A stretch of 64,000 nt of DNA from Paenarthrobacter aurescens TC1 (GCA_000014925.1 CP000474.1:2604001-2668000), one strand, 5' to 3'. Shown: positions 50,175 through 59,475, numbered from the stretch's first letter. Numbers and translations: made by a program. The notes: generated by a model not told the origin, from the letters alone.

Positions 50175-51010
50175 CCGGCTAGCCTTCTGTATAAATTCCA
50201 GAAGACAGCGTCGAAGGCGCGGTCCGGAAGAACCCTTCGCAATGCCAGGACGCTCCAGGCCCCCCTGCCCACCGGGTAACGGGTTCTGGGGCGTTTTGCC
50301 GTTGCGGCGCGAACTATGGTTCTTGCTACAACACGCGCCGGCGTCGACAACACGTGGCCTGATCCGGAGGTGGAGGCCAGTGCTGCAGCCACGATGTGCG
50401 CTTGTTCTTTGTAAGGTCCACCACCCGATATAGTCAACAGGCCCTCGCCCGCGATGGTGCCCCATTCACTATCCGTTCCCGACGGCTCGATAACGACGAC
50501 GTCGATGCCGTGTGGCTTAAGCTCCAGCCGCAGGGAATCGCTCAACCCCTCCACCGCAAACTTTGTCCCGTGATACCAAGCCCCCAATGGTTCATATATT
50601 TTGCCGCCAATGGAGGTTACGTTGATGATCCGGCCCGAGCCGGCGAGGCGCATCCCGGGAATGACAAGTTGGCTCATCCTTGCCAGGCCTATGACGTTGA
50701 CTTCGAACTGGCGCCTGCCCTCAGCCATCGGAACTTCCTCGAGTGAGCCGTAGGAACCATATCCGGCATTGTTGACCAGCAAATCGATCCGCCCGTGGGC
50801 CGCTTCAACCAGCCCCACCGCAGACGCCATCGATTCTTCCGAGGTGACGTCCAAGGACATGACAGTGATGCCGTGCTGCTTCAGCGGTTCCATCTTGTCC
50901 ACACGGCGTGCGCCTGCATAGACAGTGAAACCGGCTGCCCTGAGTGCTATGGCCGTGTCGAAGCCGATCCCGGTGGAGGCCCCGGTGACAAACGCGATAC
51001 GGGATGCCAT
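50171..51010 (-). CDS. SDR family oxidoreductase
   Basis: 279-aa classical SDR. Cofactor motif [15 protein letters not shown] (8-22), [12 protein letters not shown], Ser in [12 protein letters not shown] and catalytic [23 protein letters not shown] after strand 2 suggests NADP use. The extended C-terminus ([25 protein letters not shown]) is common in SDRs active on lipids or ketones, but the substrate is not predictable. It is convergent with cysE (4-nt overlap) and upstream-adjacent to gnd's terminator. Confidence 0.88.
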   Translation of the reverse strand: MASRIAFVTGASTGIGFDTAIALRAAGFTVYAGARRVDKMEPLKQHGITVMSLDVTSEESMASAVGLVEAAHGRIDLLVNNAGYGSYGSLEEVPMAEGRRQFEVNVIGLARMSQLVIPGMRLAGSGRIINVTSIGGKIYEPLGAWYHGTKFAVEGLSDSLRLELKPHGIDVVVIEPSGTDSEWGTIAGEGLLTISGGGPYKEQAHIVAAALASTSGSGHVLSTPARVVARTIVRAATAKRPRTRYPVGRGAWSVLALRRVLPDRAFDAVFWNLYRRLAG

Positions 51011-51061
51011 GGGTGGTCTCCTTCAGTTCATAAGGGGAACGGCAAACAATTCACTACGGCA

Positions 51062-51102
51062 AAGGCCGGTCCATCCCAGAGTATCTGGGAGGAACCGGCC
51101 TT
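51062..51102 (-). terminator. Terminator after gnd
   Basis: AAGGCCGGT (51062-51070) pairs with ACCGGCCTT (51094-51102), with an inner TCCCA/TGGGA stem; TTGCCG follows on the minus strand. It lies 14 nt after the gnd stop. Confidence 0.8.
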
Positions 51103-51116
51103 AAGGAAAGGTGCTG

Positions 51117-52553
51117 CTAGTGGGTGTCGACTGCCGAGATCTCGGACTTGTCTTCGCCCCAGAGGGTGTGGAACGTACCCTCGGTGTCCACGCGACCGTA
51201 GGTGTGTGCACCGAAGAGGTCGCGCTGGCCCTGGATCAGGGCAGCGGCAACGCGCTTGCGGCGCAGGCCGTCGTAGTATGCCAGCGAGGAGGAGAACACC
51301 GGTACCGGGATGCCCAGCTGGACGGCGGTGGCCACAACCCGGCGCCACGCCGGAAGTGCCTCGGCGATGGCCCTGGTGAAAGCCGGCGCGAACAGCAGGT
51401 TGGCGGGCTTCTCCTCGGCTGCGTAGGCCTTGGTGATGTCCTTGAGCAGCTCTGCACGGATGATGCAGCCTGCACGCCACAGCGAAGCGATCTCGTCCAG
51501 CTTGAGGTCCCAGCCGTACTCCTTGGCAGCGGAGGTCAGCATGTCCAGGCCCTGAGCGTAGGAGACCAGCTTGGAGGCGTAGAGCGCCTGGCGGACATCC
51601 TCGACGAAGGTCTCGGGGATTTCCACAGAGGCTTCTTCGCCGGCCAGCAGTTCCTGGCCAAGTTTGCGCTGCTCCGTCTGGGAGGACAGTGCGCGGGCAA
51701 ACACGGACTCGGCAATGCCGGAGACCGGGGACCCGAGTTCCAGGGCGGAGATGACCGTCCAGCGGCCCGTGCCCTTCTGGCCTGCTGCATCCACCACGAC
51801 GTCGACGAACGGCTTGCCCGTCTTTGCGTCAACGTGTCCCAGGACCTCGGCGGAGATTTCGATCAGGAAGGAGGAAAGGTCGCCCTTGTTCCATTCAGCG
51901 AAGATCTTGGACTGCTCGGCGGGCTCAATACCAGCGCCGGAGCGGAGGAGATCGAATGCTTCACCGATGACCTGCATGTCGGCGTATTCAATACCGTTGT
52001 GGACCATCTTGACGAAGTGGCCGGCGCCGTCGGTGCCGATCCATGCACAGCAGGGTTCGCCGTCGACCTTTGCGGAGATCTTTTCCAGCAGCGGGCCGAG
52101 CGCGTCGTAGGACTCGCGCGAGCCACCGGGCATGATGGACGGGCCGTTCAGCGCGCCTTCTTCGCCACCGGAAACGCCGACGCCTACGAAGTGCAGGTCC
52201 TTCTTTGCCAGCGCGGCTTCGCGGCGGCGGGTGTCCTCGTAGTGCGAGTTACCGGCATCGATGATGATGTCGCCGGCTTCAAGCAGCGGTTCCAGCTGCT
52301 CGATCACGTTGTCAACGGGAGCGCCTGCCTTGACCATGATCAGGACACGGCGGGGCTTTTCGAGGGAATCGACGAGTTCCTGCAGCGTTTCCGTGCGGAT
52401 GAAGTCGCCGTCCGTGCCGTGCTTTTCCAGCAGGGCGTCAGTCTTTTCCACGGAGCGGTTGTGGAGAGCCACGGTGAAGCCGTTGCGGGCGAGGTTGCGG
52501 GCCAGGTTGGCACCCATCACCGCAAGGCCGGTGACACCGATGTGTGCTGACAT
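51117..52553 (-). CDS. gnd: 6-phosphogluconate dehydrogenase, decarboxylating
   Basis: Converts 6-phosphogluconate to ribulose 5-phosphate, CO2 and NAD(P)H. 478 aa, dimeric Gnd type. NADP motif GVTGLAVMGANLARNLARNG (6-25), VHNRS-like LHNRSVEKT, substrate-binding VGVSGGEEGALNGPSIMPGG, catalytic Lys in GTDGAGHFVKMVHNGIEYAD, and the C-terminal QRDLFGAHTYGRVD. The ATG at 52553 with GGAG 6 nt upstream is preferred to the TTG at 52556. Position next to a GntR regulator and aldonate dehydrogenases suggests a role in gluconate or idonate use. Confidence 0.97.
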   Translation of the reverse strand: MSAHIGVTGLAVMGANLARNLARNGFTVALHNRSVEKTDALLEKHGTDGDFIRTETLQELVDSLEKPRRVLIMVKAGAPVDNVIEQLEPLLEAGDIIIDAGNSHYEDTRRREAALAKKDLHFVGVGVSGGEEGALNGPSIMPGGSRESYDALGPLLEKISAKVDGEPCCAWIGTDGAGHFVKMVHNGIEYADMQVIGEAFDLLRSGAGIEPAEQSKIFAEWNKGDLSSFLIEISAEVLGHVDAKTGKPFVDVVVDAAGQKGTGRWTVISALELGSPVSGIAESVFARALSSQTEQRKLGQELLAGEEASVEIPETFVEDVRQALYASKLVSYAQGLDMLTSAAKEYGWDLKLDEIASLWRAGCIIRAELLKDITKAYAAEEKPANLLFAPAFTRAIAEALPAWRRVVATAVQLGIPVPVFSSSLAYYDGLRRKRVAAALIQGQRDLFGAHTYGRVDTEGTFHTLWGEDKSEISAVDTH

Positions 52554-52762
52554 CAAAACTCCAATTCGTTCGTGTACAAACAGTCCTCTGTTTCCCGATA
52601 GGGCACGCAGGAAGCGATTTCAAAACCAGGGGCTGCAATAAACCATACGTATTTAAACCTTGGGCGGGAAAGCGGCGCCCACGTTTTGGAACGGTGCCGC
52701 GTCATAAACAGTCTATGATGCCGCCCCGGTTCCAGCTGCGCGCAGGACGCCTCCGCGCCATT
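52554..52762. promoter_or_regulatory. Divergent promoter region gnd / gntR
   Basis: About 210 nt between divergent genes. It contains an AT-rich island (ATAAACCATACGTATTTAAA) with the palindrome ATACGTAT at 52645-52652, a candidate operator for the adjacent FCD-type regulator. TATGCT at 52764-52769 may be a -10 box that would start the gntR mRNA close to its ATG at 52775. Confidence 0.4.
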
Positions 52763-52774
52763 ATGCTTACCTCT

Positions 52775-53503
52775 ATGTCAACCAGCCTCCACCACCGCGC
52801 CGTAGAGCACCTGGGCACCAGGATCGTCGGTGGTGCCCTTCCCACCGGCCACGTCATGTTGGCGGAGCATCTGGAAGACGAACTGAAAGTCTCCCGCTCC
52901 GTGGTCCGTGAAGCTGTCCGTGTGCTGCAATCGCTGGGACTTGTGGAGACCATCAAGCGTGTGGGCATCCGGGTTCTGCCGGCCCATCGATGGAATCCTT
53001 TCGATCCTTTGGTGATTCGTTGGCGTCTTGCCGGCGAGGGGCGTGGCGCCCAGTTGAGGTCGCTCGCCGAGCTGCGTTCCGCCGTCGAGCCTGTCGCAGC
53101 AGAACTGGCCGCCGGGAACGCGCCCGAAAGTCTTCGGCAGGAGTTGGTGGGCATCTCGTTGGCCATGAAGGAAGCCGGCGATGCCGGTGACATGGCCCGG
53201 TTCCTGGACCTCGACATCCGGTTCCATGCACTGGTCCTCTCGGGCTCGGGCAACGAGATGTTCGCCAACTTGATCGGCCAGGTCACGGAGACCCTCACGG
53301 GCCGAACCGTCCACGGGCTCATGCCTGAACACCCCCAAAAGCAGGCGCTTCAGTGGCATATGGACGTGGCCCATGCGATTGACGCCGGAGACGGTTCCCT
53401 GGCGCGCGACGCCGCCGCAAAGATTATGCGTCAGACCATCGCGGAGCTGGCACCCAGCTGGAATGACCAGCCCCGCGTCTTCGTCCCCGTAGCCAAAAAC
53501 TAG
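52775..53503 (+). CDS. GntR-family transcriptional regulator, FadR subfamily (FCD domain)
   Basis: 242 aa. Winged helix at about 5-70 (HHRAVEHLGTRIVGGALPTG, DELKVSRSVVREAVRVLQSLG, KRVGIRVL), then an FCD effector domain (RSAVEPVAAELAAGN, DLDIRFHALVLSGSGNEMFA, HMDVAHAIDAGDGSLARDA) with the His/Asp residues that bind a metal and carboxylate ligands. A sugar-acid effector is plausible from the neighbours gnd, idnO and idnD (inference). Starts at ATG 52775; ATG 52763 is also in frame; no Shine-Dalgarno, possibly leaderless. Its stop abuts the convergent idnD. Confidence 0.9.
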   Translation: MSTSLHHRAVEHLGTRIVGGALPTGHVMLAEHLEDELKVSRSVVREAVRVLQSLGLVETIKRVGIRVLPAHRWNPFDPLVIRWRLAGEGRGAQLRSLAELRSAVEPVAAELAAGNAPESLRQELVGISLAMKEAGDAGDMARFLDLDIRFHALVLSGSGNEMFANLIGQVTETLTGRTVHGLMPEHPQKQALQWHMDVAHAIDAGDGSLARDAAAKIMRQTIAELAPSWNDQPRVFVPVAKN

Positions 53504-54553
53504 CTACGGCTGGAAGTTCAGCAGCACTTTTCCGGATTCAGCGGAGTTCTTCGCCACCTCAAAAGCCTCCAGGCCTTGGGCCAGGCCGAATTCGTGCGTC
53601 ACCACAGGGTCGACGAACAGCGAACCATCGGCCAGGGCAGCAATGACCTCATCGATTTCGTCGTTGAAGCGGAACGAGCCAAGGAGTTCCAGCTCGCGGG
53701 TGATGGCGAGGGAGATGAACACCGGCTGTGGTCCGGATGGCAGTAGTCCCACCATCACCACCTTGCCGCCACGGGTAGCACCCTTGATGGCCGAGGCCAG
53801 TCCAAAATGGCTGCCTGATGATTCAATGACCACGTCTGCGTCCACCGCCGCGATAGCCTCCGCATCGTCGCCTTTGAGGACGTCATCCGCCCCCACGGCG
53901 CGCGCAATCTCCAAGGGCTTGTCATGCATGTCGACGGCGACAATCCGGGCCGCGCCGGCACGCTTCAGGACAGCGACCGCCAGCGCACCGATCGGACCAC
54001 TGCCGATCACGAGCGCCGTTTTTCCTTCGACGTTTCCCGCGCGGCCTACAGCATGCCAAGCGACACTGGCGGGCTCAACCAGGGCGGCAGTGCGGAGATT
54101 CAGGTTCTCCGGAAGAGGGCGCAGCATCCTTGAGGGAAGGTTTGCGTAGCGGCTGAACGCGCCGTCCGCGTGGGGGTACCGGGCAGCACTGCCAAGGTAG
54201 GTGCAGCCCGGGGAGAGGTTGGGCCGGTCCTCGGGGTATCTAACATCGCCGGGTGCCGGGGTTGCCGGGTGGACGGCCACTGGGGTTCCCTCAGCGGGGC
54301 CGGTACCGTCCGCTGCCTGCTGGACCACCACGCCAACGATTTCGTGGCCCAGGACCATGGGCTCTTTGAGGATGGACTCCCCCGCTGCGCCATGCAGCCA
54401 GTAGTGAAGGTCTGATCCGCAGATCCCGCCGTAGGCGATCTCCACGATCGATTCGTCTTCTGCCGGAGTGGCCAGCGGGACGTCCTCAATCCGGAGGTCA
54501 CCTTTGCCGTGGGCAACTACAGCGGGGCCGGAAGCTGGAAGGTTGATGCCCAT
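53504..54553 (-). CDS. idnD: L-idonate 5-dehydrogenase-like zinc alcohol dehydrogenase
   Basis: 349-aa medium-chain dehydrogenase. Zinc/substrate motif IAYGGICGSDLHYWLHG (about 37-53), LGHEIVGVV (GHE), VEPASVAWHAVGRAG, cofactor motif VIGSGPIGALAVAVLKRAG with VDMHDKPLEIA, pointing to NAD(H). The sequence style matches L-idonate 5-dehydrogenase, which oxidises L-idonate to 5-ketogluconate; related polyol substrates cannot be excluded. The loop that binds structural zinc in other MDRs (four Cys) is not evident; only PGCTYLG stands there. Its ATG shares a base with the idnO stop (TGATG), so the two are coupled. Confidence 0.85.
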   Translation of the reverse strand: MGINLPASGPAVVAHGKGDLRIEDVPLATPAEDESIVEIAYGGICGSDLHYWLHGAAGESILKEPMVLGHEIVGVVVQQAADGTGPAEGTPVAVHPATPAPGDVRYPEDRPNLSPGCTYLGSAARYPHADGAFSRYANLPSRMLRPLPENLNLRTAALVEPASVAWHAVGRAGNVEGKTALVIGSGPIGALAVAVLKRAGAARIVAVDMHDKPLEIARAVGADDVLKGDDAEAIAAVDADVVIESSGSHFGLASAIKGATRGGKVVMVGLLPSGPQPVFISLAITRELELLGSFRFNDEIDEVIAALADGSLFVDPVVTHEFGLAQGLEAFEVAKNSAESGKVLLNFQP

Positions 54554-55323
54554 CAGACCACCACCGTCATTCCGCCGTCGACGAAGATCGTCTGGCCGTT
54601 CACGAAGTTCGAGGCCTGGGAGGCGAGCCATACGGTGGGGCCGGCAAGGTCTGCCGTGGTGCCCCATCGGTTGGCCGGGGTCCGGCCAAGGATCCAGGAG
54701 TTGAAGTCAGCATCATCCACCAGGTTTTGGGTCATTTCCGTGTGGATGTACCCCGGCGCGATTCCGTTGATCTGCAAACCGGAGGCGGCCCACTCCGCGG
54801 TCATGGCGCGGGTGAGGTTGCGGAGACCGCCCTTGGCAGCCACATAGGGGGCGATGGTGGGGCGTGCCAGGTCCGTTTGGACCGAGCAGATGTTGATGAT
54901 CTTGCCGTGACCTCGGGGGATCATATGCCTTGCCGCTTCCCGGCCTACCAGGAAGGCGCTGGTGAGGTCGGTGGTGATGACGCGGTCCCAGTCCTTGACG
55001 TCGAGCTCCAGCATGGGGACACGGTGCTGAATTCCGGCGTTGTTCACCAGGATGTCCAAAGGCCCGACGTTCTGTTCGATCCAGGCCACCCCCTCAGCGG
55101 CGGATCCAGCGTCCGTGACGTCGAAGGCCCGGCTGTGGACCCTGCCCACCGGATAGTCAGCGGCCATGGCCTGGTGGGCTTTCTCCAGGCGTTCAGTGCT
55201 GATGCCATTGAGCACCACCGTCGCTCCGGCATCGGCGAGGCCCTTGGCCAGGGCGTTGCCGATTCCCCGGCTTGAACCAGTGACCAAGGCAACCCGCCCG
55301 GTCAGATCGAAAAGTCCACTCAT
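54553..55323 (-). CDS. idnO: Gluconate 5-dehydrogenase-like SDR (IdnO type)
   Basis: 256-aa SDR. LTGRVALVTGSSRGIGNALAKG (N-terminal cofactor motif), LVNNAGIQHRVPMLEL, NICSVQTDLARPTIAPYVAAKGGL (S and YxxxK), IAPGYIHTEMT, and FVDGGMTVVV at the end. The NNAGIQHR and SVQ...AR...PY segments are typical of IdnO, which reduces 5-ketogluconate to D-gluconate. With IdnD it would give idonate to gluconate. An ATG at 55338 is an alternative start, but its Shine-Dalgarno would be too close. Middle gene of the three-gene dehydrogenase operon. Confidence 0.88.
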   Translation of the reverse strand: MSGLFDLTGRVALVTGSSRGIGNALAKGLADAGATVVLNGISTERLEKAHQAMAADYPVGRVHSRAFDVTDAGSAAEGVAWIEQNVGPLDILVNNAGIQHRVPMLELDVKDWDRVITTDLTSAFLVGREAARHMIPRGHGKIINICSVQTDLARPTIAPYVAAKGGLRNLTRAMTAEWAASGLQINGIAPGYIHTEMTQNLVDDADFNSWILGRTPANRWGTTADLAGPTVWLASQASNFVNGQTIFVDGGMTVVV

Positions 55324-55359
55324 AGTTTTGTTCTTCATTCCTTCTGGTGTTGCGCCGGT

Positions 55360-56271
55360 TCAGTTGCTGTTCGACGTCGCGGCTGGTGAAAGGCTTAGGT
55401 TTGCGATGGTCTGACGGACAACGGCGAGGTCGTGATCTCCGAGTCCTTGGCGTTTGAGTTCGGCATAAAGGTCGATTGCCGCCGATGCCATGGGGACGGC
55501 GGAGCCAACGGCTTGTGCGCTGGTGAGCACGAAGCCGAGGTCCTTGTGCATAAACTTTGCCGGCCCGGTAGGCGCATAGTCCTTGGCGGCCAAGCGTGGG
55601 CCAACGTTTTCCAGCACCCGGCTTCCGGCCAGCCCTCCGGAAAGGACCTCAAAGAGTGCCTCCACGTCCATGCCGGCGCGTTCAGCGAGTTCGGCCGCTT
55701 CGGCGAGGGCCGCCGTCGTTGTTCCGACGATGAGTTGGTTGCACGCTTTGGCGAGCGACCCCGAACCCAGCGGCCCCATGCGCCGGACGGTAGTCCCCAT
55801 GGTTTCCAGGAGTGGTTGGAGAGCTTCGAACTGGCCTTCGGTGGCCCCCACCATGATGGCGAGGCTTCCGCGTTGCGCCCCGGCGGTACCGCCGCTGACC
55901 GGCGCATCCACCACCGCGGCGTTGCCGCCGGATGCCTGGTGAACAGTTTCGCCAAACAGTTGGACCGCAGTTGGCGAGACGCTGCTCATGATGACGACGG
56001 CGGTGCCCGGCCGGGGTGCCTTGTTCCGCCATGATTCGAGCAGGTCCGCTGCGGCTTCCTCGATGAAGGGCAGATCGGGGAGCATGAAGATGATGGTGTC
56101 TTCGTCCCGCAGCTCCGCCACGGCTGCTGCGCGCCGGACGCCGGAAAGGCCTTCAAAAACGGTCTCGGATCGGTTCCAGGCGGTGACGTTCCAGCCGGCT
56201 GCCGCCAGGTTTGAGGCCATGGGCGCTCCCATGAGTCCCAAGCCAACGAAGCCCACGCGTTTGCTGGTCAT
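55360..56271 (-). CDS. 3-hydroxyisobutyrate dehydrogenase-family NAD(P)-dependent oxidoreductase
   Basis: 303-aa beta-hydroxyacid dehydrogenase. N-terminal GFVGLGLMGAPMASNLAAAG (cofactor), substrate motif DAPVSGGTAGAQRGSLAIMVG, GSGSLAKACNQLIVGTTTAA with the catalytic Lys, and KDLGFVLTSAQAVGSAVPM. The family includes HIBADH, tartronate semialdehyde reductase, and 4-hydroxy acids; exact substrate unknown. Start ATG at 56271 with GAGGTG upstream; a GTG at 56283 is in frame. First gene of the operon with idnO and idnD, divergent from a D-2-hydroxyacid dehydrogenase across a short operator-bearing gap. Confidence 0.9.
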   Translation of the reverse strand: MTSKRVGFVGLGLMGAPMASNLAAAGWNVTAWNRSETVFEGLSGVRRAAAVAELRDEDTIIFMLPDLPFIEEAAADLLESWRNKAPRPGTAVVIMSSVSPTAVQLFGETVHQASGGNAAVVDAPVSGGTAGAQRGSLAIMVGATEGQFEALQPLLETMGTTVRRMGPLGSGSLAKACNQLIVGTTTAALAEAAELAERAGMDVEALFEVLSGGLAGSRVLENVGPRLAAKDYAPTGPAKFMHKDLGFVLTSAQAVGSAVPMASAAIDLYAELKRQGLGDHDLAVVRQTIANLSLSPAATSNSN

Positions 56272-56333
56272 GGTAGGTAACACCTCACTTCTTTGTGGTC
56301 ATCTACGAGATTACTGTTCAATATCCTAGCCTC

Positions 56334-56351
56334 CATTCAGTATGATGAACA
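56334..56351. promoter_or_regulatory. Putative IclR-type operator in the divergent dehydrogenase promoter
   Basis: CATTCAGTATGATGAACA contains TTCA-N6-TGAA, the same half-sites and spacing as the perfect palindrome upstream of iclR, and the 11-mer TATGATGAACA recurs before the transporter. It overlaps the likely start of the hydroxyacid dehydrogenase mRNA. Confidence 0.6.
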
Positions 56352-56353
56352 CC

Positions 56354-57409
56354 ATGACGACTGATGAACTTACCATCGCCATCGCTGTACCGCTCGAAGC
56401 AGAGCACGTAGAGCTGATCCGCGCTGTAGATCCTTCCGTAACAGTTCTCTACCATCCCGAGCTTCTTCCGCCTGAACGCTTTCCCGCAGATCACGCGGGC
56501 GATCCGGAGTTCAAGCGCACTCCGGAGCAGGAGGAACGCTACTGGGACATGCTGAACCGGGCGCAGGTCCTGTACGGCTTCCCCAACGAAAGTCCAGCCG
56601 GCTTGGCACGCATCGCCGCGAGCAACCCGCACTTGCAGTGGATTCATGCCATGGCAGCGGGAGCGGGTGGCGCGGTCAAGGCTTCCGGGCTCGACCCGGA
56701 AACCCTGCAGAAGTTCCGCGTGACAACGTCCGCGGGCGTCCATGCCCTGCCCTTGGCGGAATTTTCAGCCTTCGGCATCCTCAACGGGTTCAAGCGCAGC
56801 GCCGAGATGGCACAAGATCAAGCCGCCAAGGTTTGGCCCGAGCTGAGAACACCCACCAAACTTGTCAACGGCTCAAAGGTGGTCATCGCAGGCCTCGGCG
56901 AAATTGGCTTGGAGACTGCCCGAATTGCCCGGGCCTTGGGTATGAACGTCAGTGGAACCAAGCGCACTGTGGAAACCATTGAGGGAATCGAGGAGGTCAC
57001 CAACAATGATGGTCTCCCCGGCCTGGTGGCTGATGCCGACGCAGTGATCAATACACTTCCCGGCACGCCGTACACGGAGAAGCTGTTCAACAAGGACATT
57101 TTCTCGGCCATGAAACCCGGAGCCGTGTTCGTCAACGTGGGCCGGGGAACAGTGGTGGATGAGGACGCTTTGCTCGAGGCCTTGAACAATGGCCAGGTGT
57201 CGTATGCCTGCCTTGACGTCTTCGCGGTGGAACCCCTTCCACAGGACAGCCCCTTGTGGAACCATCCCAAGGTCCTGGTGTCCCCGCACACTTCTGCGTT
57301 GAGTGCTGCCGAGAACCGGCTCATCGCCGAACGCTTCTGCAGCAACCTGCGCACCTTCCTGGACGGTGGCGAACTCCCCCATCTGGTTGATCCGGTCCAC
57401 TTCTACTAA
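56354..57409 (+). CDS. D-2-hydroxyacid dehydrogenase
   Basis: 351 aa. Rossmann motif VVIAGLGEIGLETARIARALG (about 175-195), catalytic Arg in VFVNVGRGTVVDE, Glu in DVFAVEPLPQDSPLW and His in SPHTSALSA, in the order R, E, H of the family. The N-terminal lid has WIHAMAAGAGGAV. Members reduce 2-keto acids or oxidise D-2-hydroxy acids; ligand not predictable. ATGs at 56342, 56345 and 56354 are in frame; I chose 56354 because the operator overlaps the others, and no Shine-Dalgarno decides. Convergent with the acyltransferase gene 8 nt away. Confidence 0.9.
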   Translation: MTTDELTIAIAVPLEAEHVELIRAVDPSVTVLYHPELLPPERFPADHAGDPEFKRTPEQEERYWDMLNRAQVLYGFPNESPAGLARIAASNPHLQWIHAMAAGAGGAVKASGLDPETLQKFRVTTSAGVHALPLAEFSAFGILNGFKRSAEMAQDQAAKVWPELRTPTKLVNGSKVVIAGLGEIGLETARIARALGMNVSGTKRTVETIEGIEEVTNNDGLPGLVADADAVINTLPGTPYTEKLFNKDIFSAMKPGAVFVNVGRGTVVDEDALLEALNNGQVSYACLDVFAVEPLPQDSPLWNHPKVLVSPHTSALSAAENRLIAERFCSNLRTFLDGGELPHLVDPVHFY

Positions 57410-57417
57410 ACCGGCAA

Positions 57418-59475
57418 CTACCAACCTGTGGCGTCAAACCACCTCTCGGACAACGTGTCGGTCATGGTCCTGACATAAGTGCTCGAGAGGTGGTTGTCGT
57501 CGAGGTATACATAAACGTTGCCCACGATTCCTGGACAGGCCGTGCCGTCGCAGATCAGGTCCGTCATGTCCAGGATCGACAACCCCGTGAAAGTTCCCTC
57601 CAACTGGTCCAAGGGATTGCTTTCGGCGAGAACCGAGGACTGGGCGGGACGGCAGCGTGAGTCATCCACGCCGGAAGCCATTGCGCACTCACTGGGGCTG
57701 AATGAGAAGCGCGGGTTGTCCCTCATGGCGATGACTTCCACACCTTGATCAGTGATCTCACCCACCAGCTCGTCGAGCCCCCATGTGAGGTCCTCGTCCG
57801 GCGAGTCGGGGACCGCCGCCGTTCCCACAAGGAAAACGGCATCCGGCTGATGGATACGGATGTGTTCCCGGACGTTCCGATTGAAGGTGTTGCACTCGTC
57901 CCCCACCTCGTCCGTTTCGGTCATGAAGGGACAGGCTCCAAACGTGATGGCTTGAACCCGCCAATGGTGTTCCTTGGCCAGGGGGCCGATGGCCCCGAGC
58001 CACTGCAGGGAATGCGATTGGCCCACTACAAAGACGGTCCTCTCGGCGTCAGCGCCGACGTCGTTCTGCTGGCATTCCGCAAACAACACCGGGTCCGTTG
58101 GCCGGAGATCCCCTATACATGCGCCATCGAGCCTTCCCCAGTCTTCCGGAAGCTGCTCAGGGGTTGGCAGTGTCCGCGCGCCCTCGCCAACACGGTCAAC
58201 ATAGCCAGGCAACAACGCCCTGGCCCCCGGGTTGTCGTCAGCATCCTGCGTGGCGATGATGTTCTTCTCCGCTTGCTGCTGGAAACCAAACTGCACCATC
58301 GGTGCTGCAGCGACGGCCAAGCAAACAAGCACCGCCAGCGCCAGGCGCCAACGTTTGGCTTCCGGCCATCGCCATGCACGCAGTGGCTGCTCAACAAACC
58401 GGGTAGTGAGGAACGCCAACAGCAGCGACGCACCCACGATCAAGGTGCCGGTGATCGCGTCTGCATGGTCTTGGCCGATCCACACCAAAGTGATCACCAA
58501 CAGGGGCCAATGCCACAGGTAAAGGGCATATGAAGTAGAGCCCAGCCCCACCAGAAGCTTGGACGAGAGGATCCTGTCAACTCCGAAGCGGCTGCCCGAT
58601 TGCCCCGCGACGATGACAGCCACCGCTGCGAGGGTCGGCCACAGCGCCACGAAGCCCGGAAACGCGGTCTGGACCTGAAGAACAGCGCCACAGCTCAGCA
58701 TTGCGGCTATGCCCACCCACCCCAGCACGCTACTCAGCCCGAGACCGGGCCGAAGATAGGGAAGCAACAGTGCCACCAGGGTGCCCAACGCAAACTCCCA
58801 CAACCGGGCAAAGGTGTCAAAATAGGCCAGTTCCTGATTGGCCGCCGTGAAGTAGATCGAATACGCCAGCGATACTGCGAAGATCAGCCCGAAGATTCCA
58901 AGAAGCACGGCCCGATACCGCAGGTTTAAGCGGCGGCACACCCAGGCCGTGGCAACAAAAATGGCCGGCCAAAGAATAAAAACTTGCCCCTGGATGGACA
59001 GCGACCAAAAATGCTGGAATGGACTCGCCAAGCTGTGGTCCGCCGCATAGTAGTTGACCACCTGCCGCTGGAGCAGCCAATTTTGGACGTAGAACAGCGA
59101 AGCCCATCCTTGGCTGACTATTTCGATCCAGCGTGTGCGGGGAATGAACACGTACGTAGCCGCCAAAGTGCTCAGCAGGACCACGACGACGGCGGGCAAC
59201 AGCCGCCAGAACAGGTGCAGCCAGTGCCGCACCAGTGATACCGGCCGTGCGTCCTCATAGCGGCTGACGAATTGCAGCGTCATGAGGAACGCTGAAATCA
59301 GCAGGAACACGTCCACGCCGCCGGAAACGCGACCGAACCAGATGTGATACGAGACAACCATGAGAACGGCCAAAGATCTTAGGCCCTGGATCTCGGGCCG
59401 AAACTTGGTACCCCCGCTGGCGGCCCGGACCTGCCCGGGACTTTCCGGTGATGCAAGGCCCTTGGTTGCCGTCAT
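57418..59475 (-). CDS. OafA/YrhL-type acyltransferase with C-terminal SGNH domain
   Basis: 685-aa membrane protein. The N-terminal acyltransferase-3 domain (about 10 TM helices) opens with RPEIQGLRSLAVLMVVSYHI, where RPEIQGLRSLAVL and the H of YHIWF are the family's catalytic region. The C-terminal extracytoplasmic part is an SGNH hydrolase-like domain: block I is VVGQSHSLQW (about 488), with Gln where relatives have Asp (GDSHS), and the final block DDNHLSSTYV (about 660) keeps D-x-x-H. Such fusions O-acetylate exported polysaccharide. GGAGGG is 6 nt before ATG 59475. It stands alone inside the hydroxy-acid cluster and has no evident link. Confidence 0.9.
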   Translation of the reverse strand: MTATKGLASPESPGQVRAASGGTKFRPEIQGLRSLAVLMVVSYHIWFGRVSGGVDVFLLISAFLMTLQFVSRYEDARPVSLVRHWLHLFWRLLPAVVVVLLSTLAATYVFIPRTRWIEIVSQGWASLFYVQNWLLQRQVVNYYAADHSLASPFQHFWSLSIQGQVFILWPAIFVATAWVCRRLNLRYRAVLLGIFGLIFAVSLAYSIYFTAANQELAYFDTFARLWEFALGTLVALLLPYLRPGLGLSSVLGWVGIAAMLSCGAVLQVQTAFPGFVALWPTLAAVAVIVAGQSGSRFGVDRILSSKLLVGLGSTSYALYLWHWPLLVITLVWIGQDHADAITGTLIVGASLLLAFLTTRFVEQPLRAWRWPEAKRWRLALAVLVCLAVAAAPMVQFGFQQQAEKNIIATQDADDNPGARALLPGYVDRVGEGARTLPTPEQLPEDWGRLDGACIGDLRPTDPVLFAECQQNDVGADAERTVFVVGQSHSLQWLGAIGPLAKEHHWRVQAITFGACPFMTETDEVGDECNTFNRNVREHIRIHQPDAVFLVGTAAVPDSPDEDLTWGLDELVGEITDQGVEVIAMRDNPRFSFSPSECAMASGVDDSRCRPAQSSVLAESNPLDQLEGTFTGLSILDMTDLICDGTACPGIVGNVYVYLDDNHLSSTYVRTMTDTLSERWFDATGW

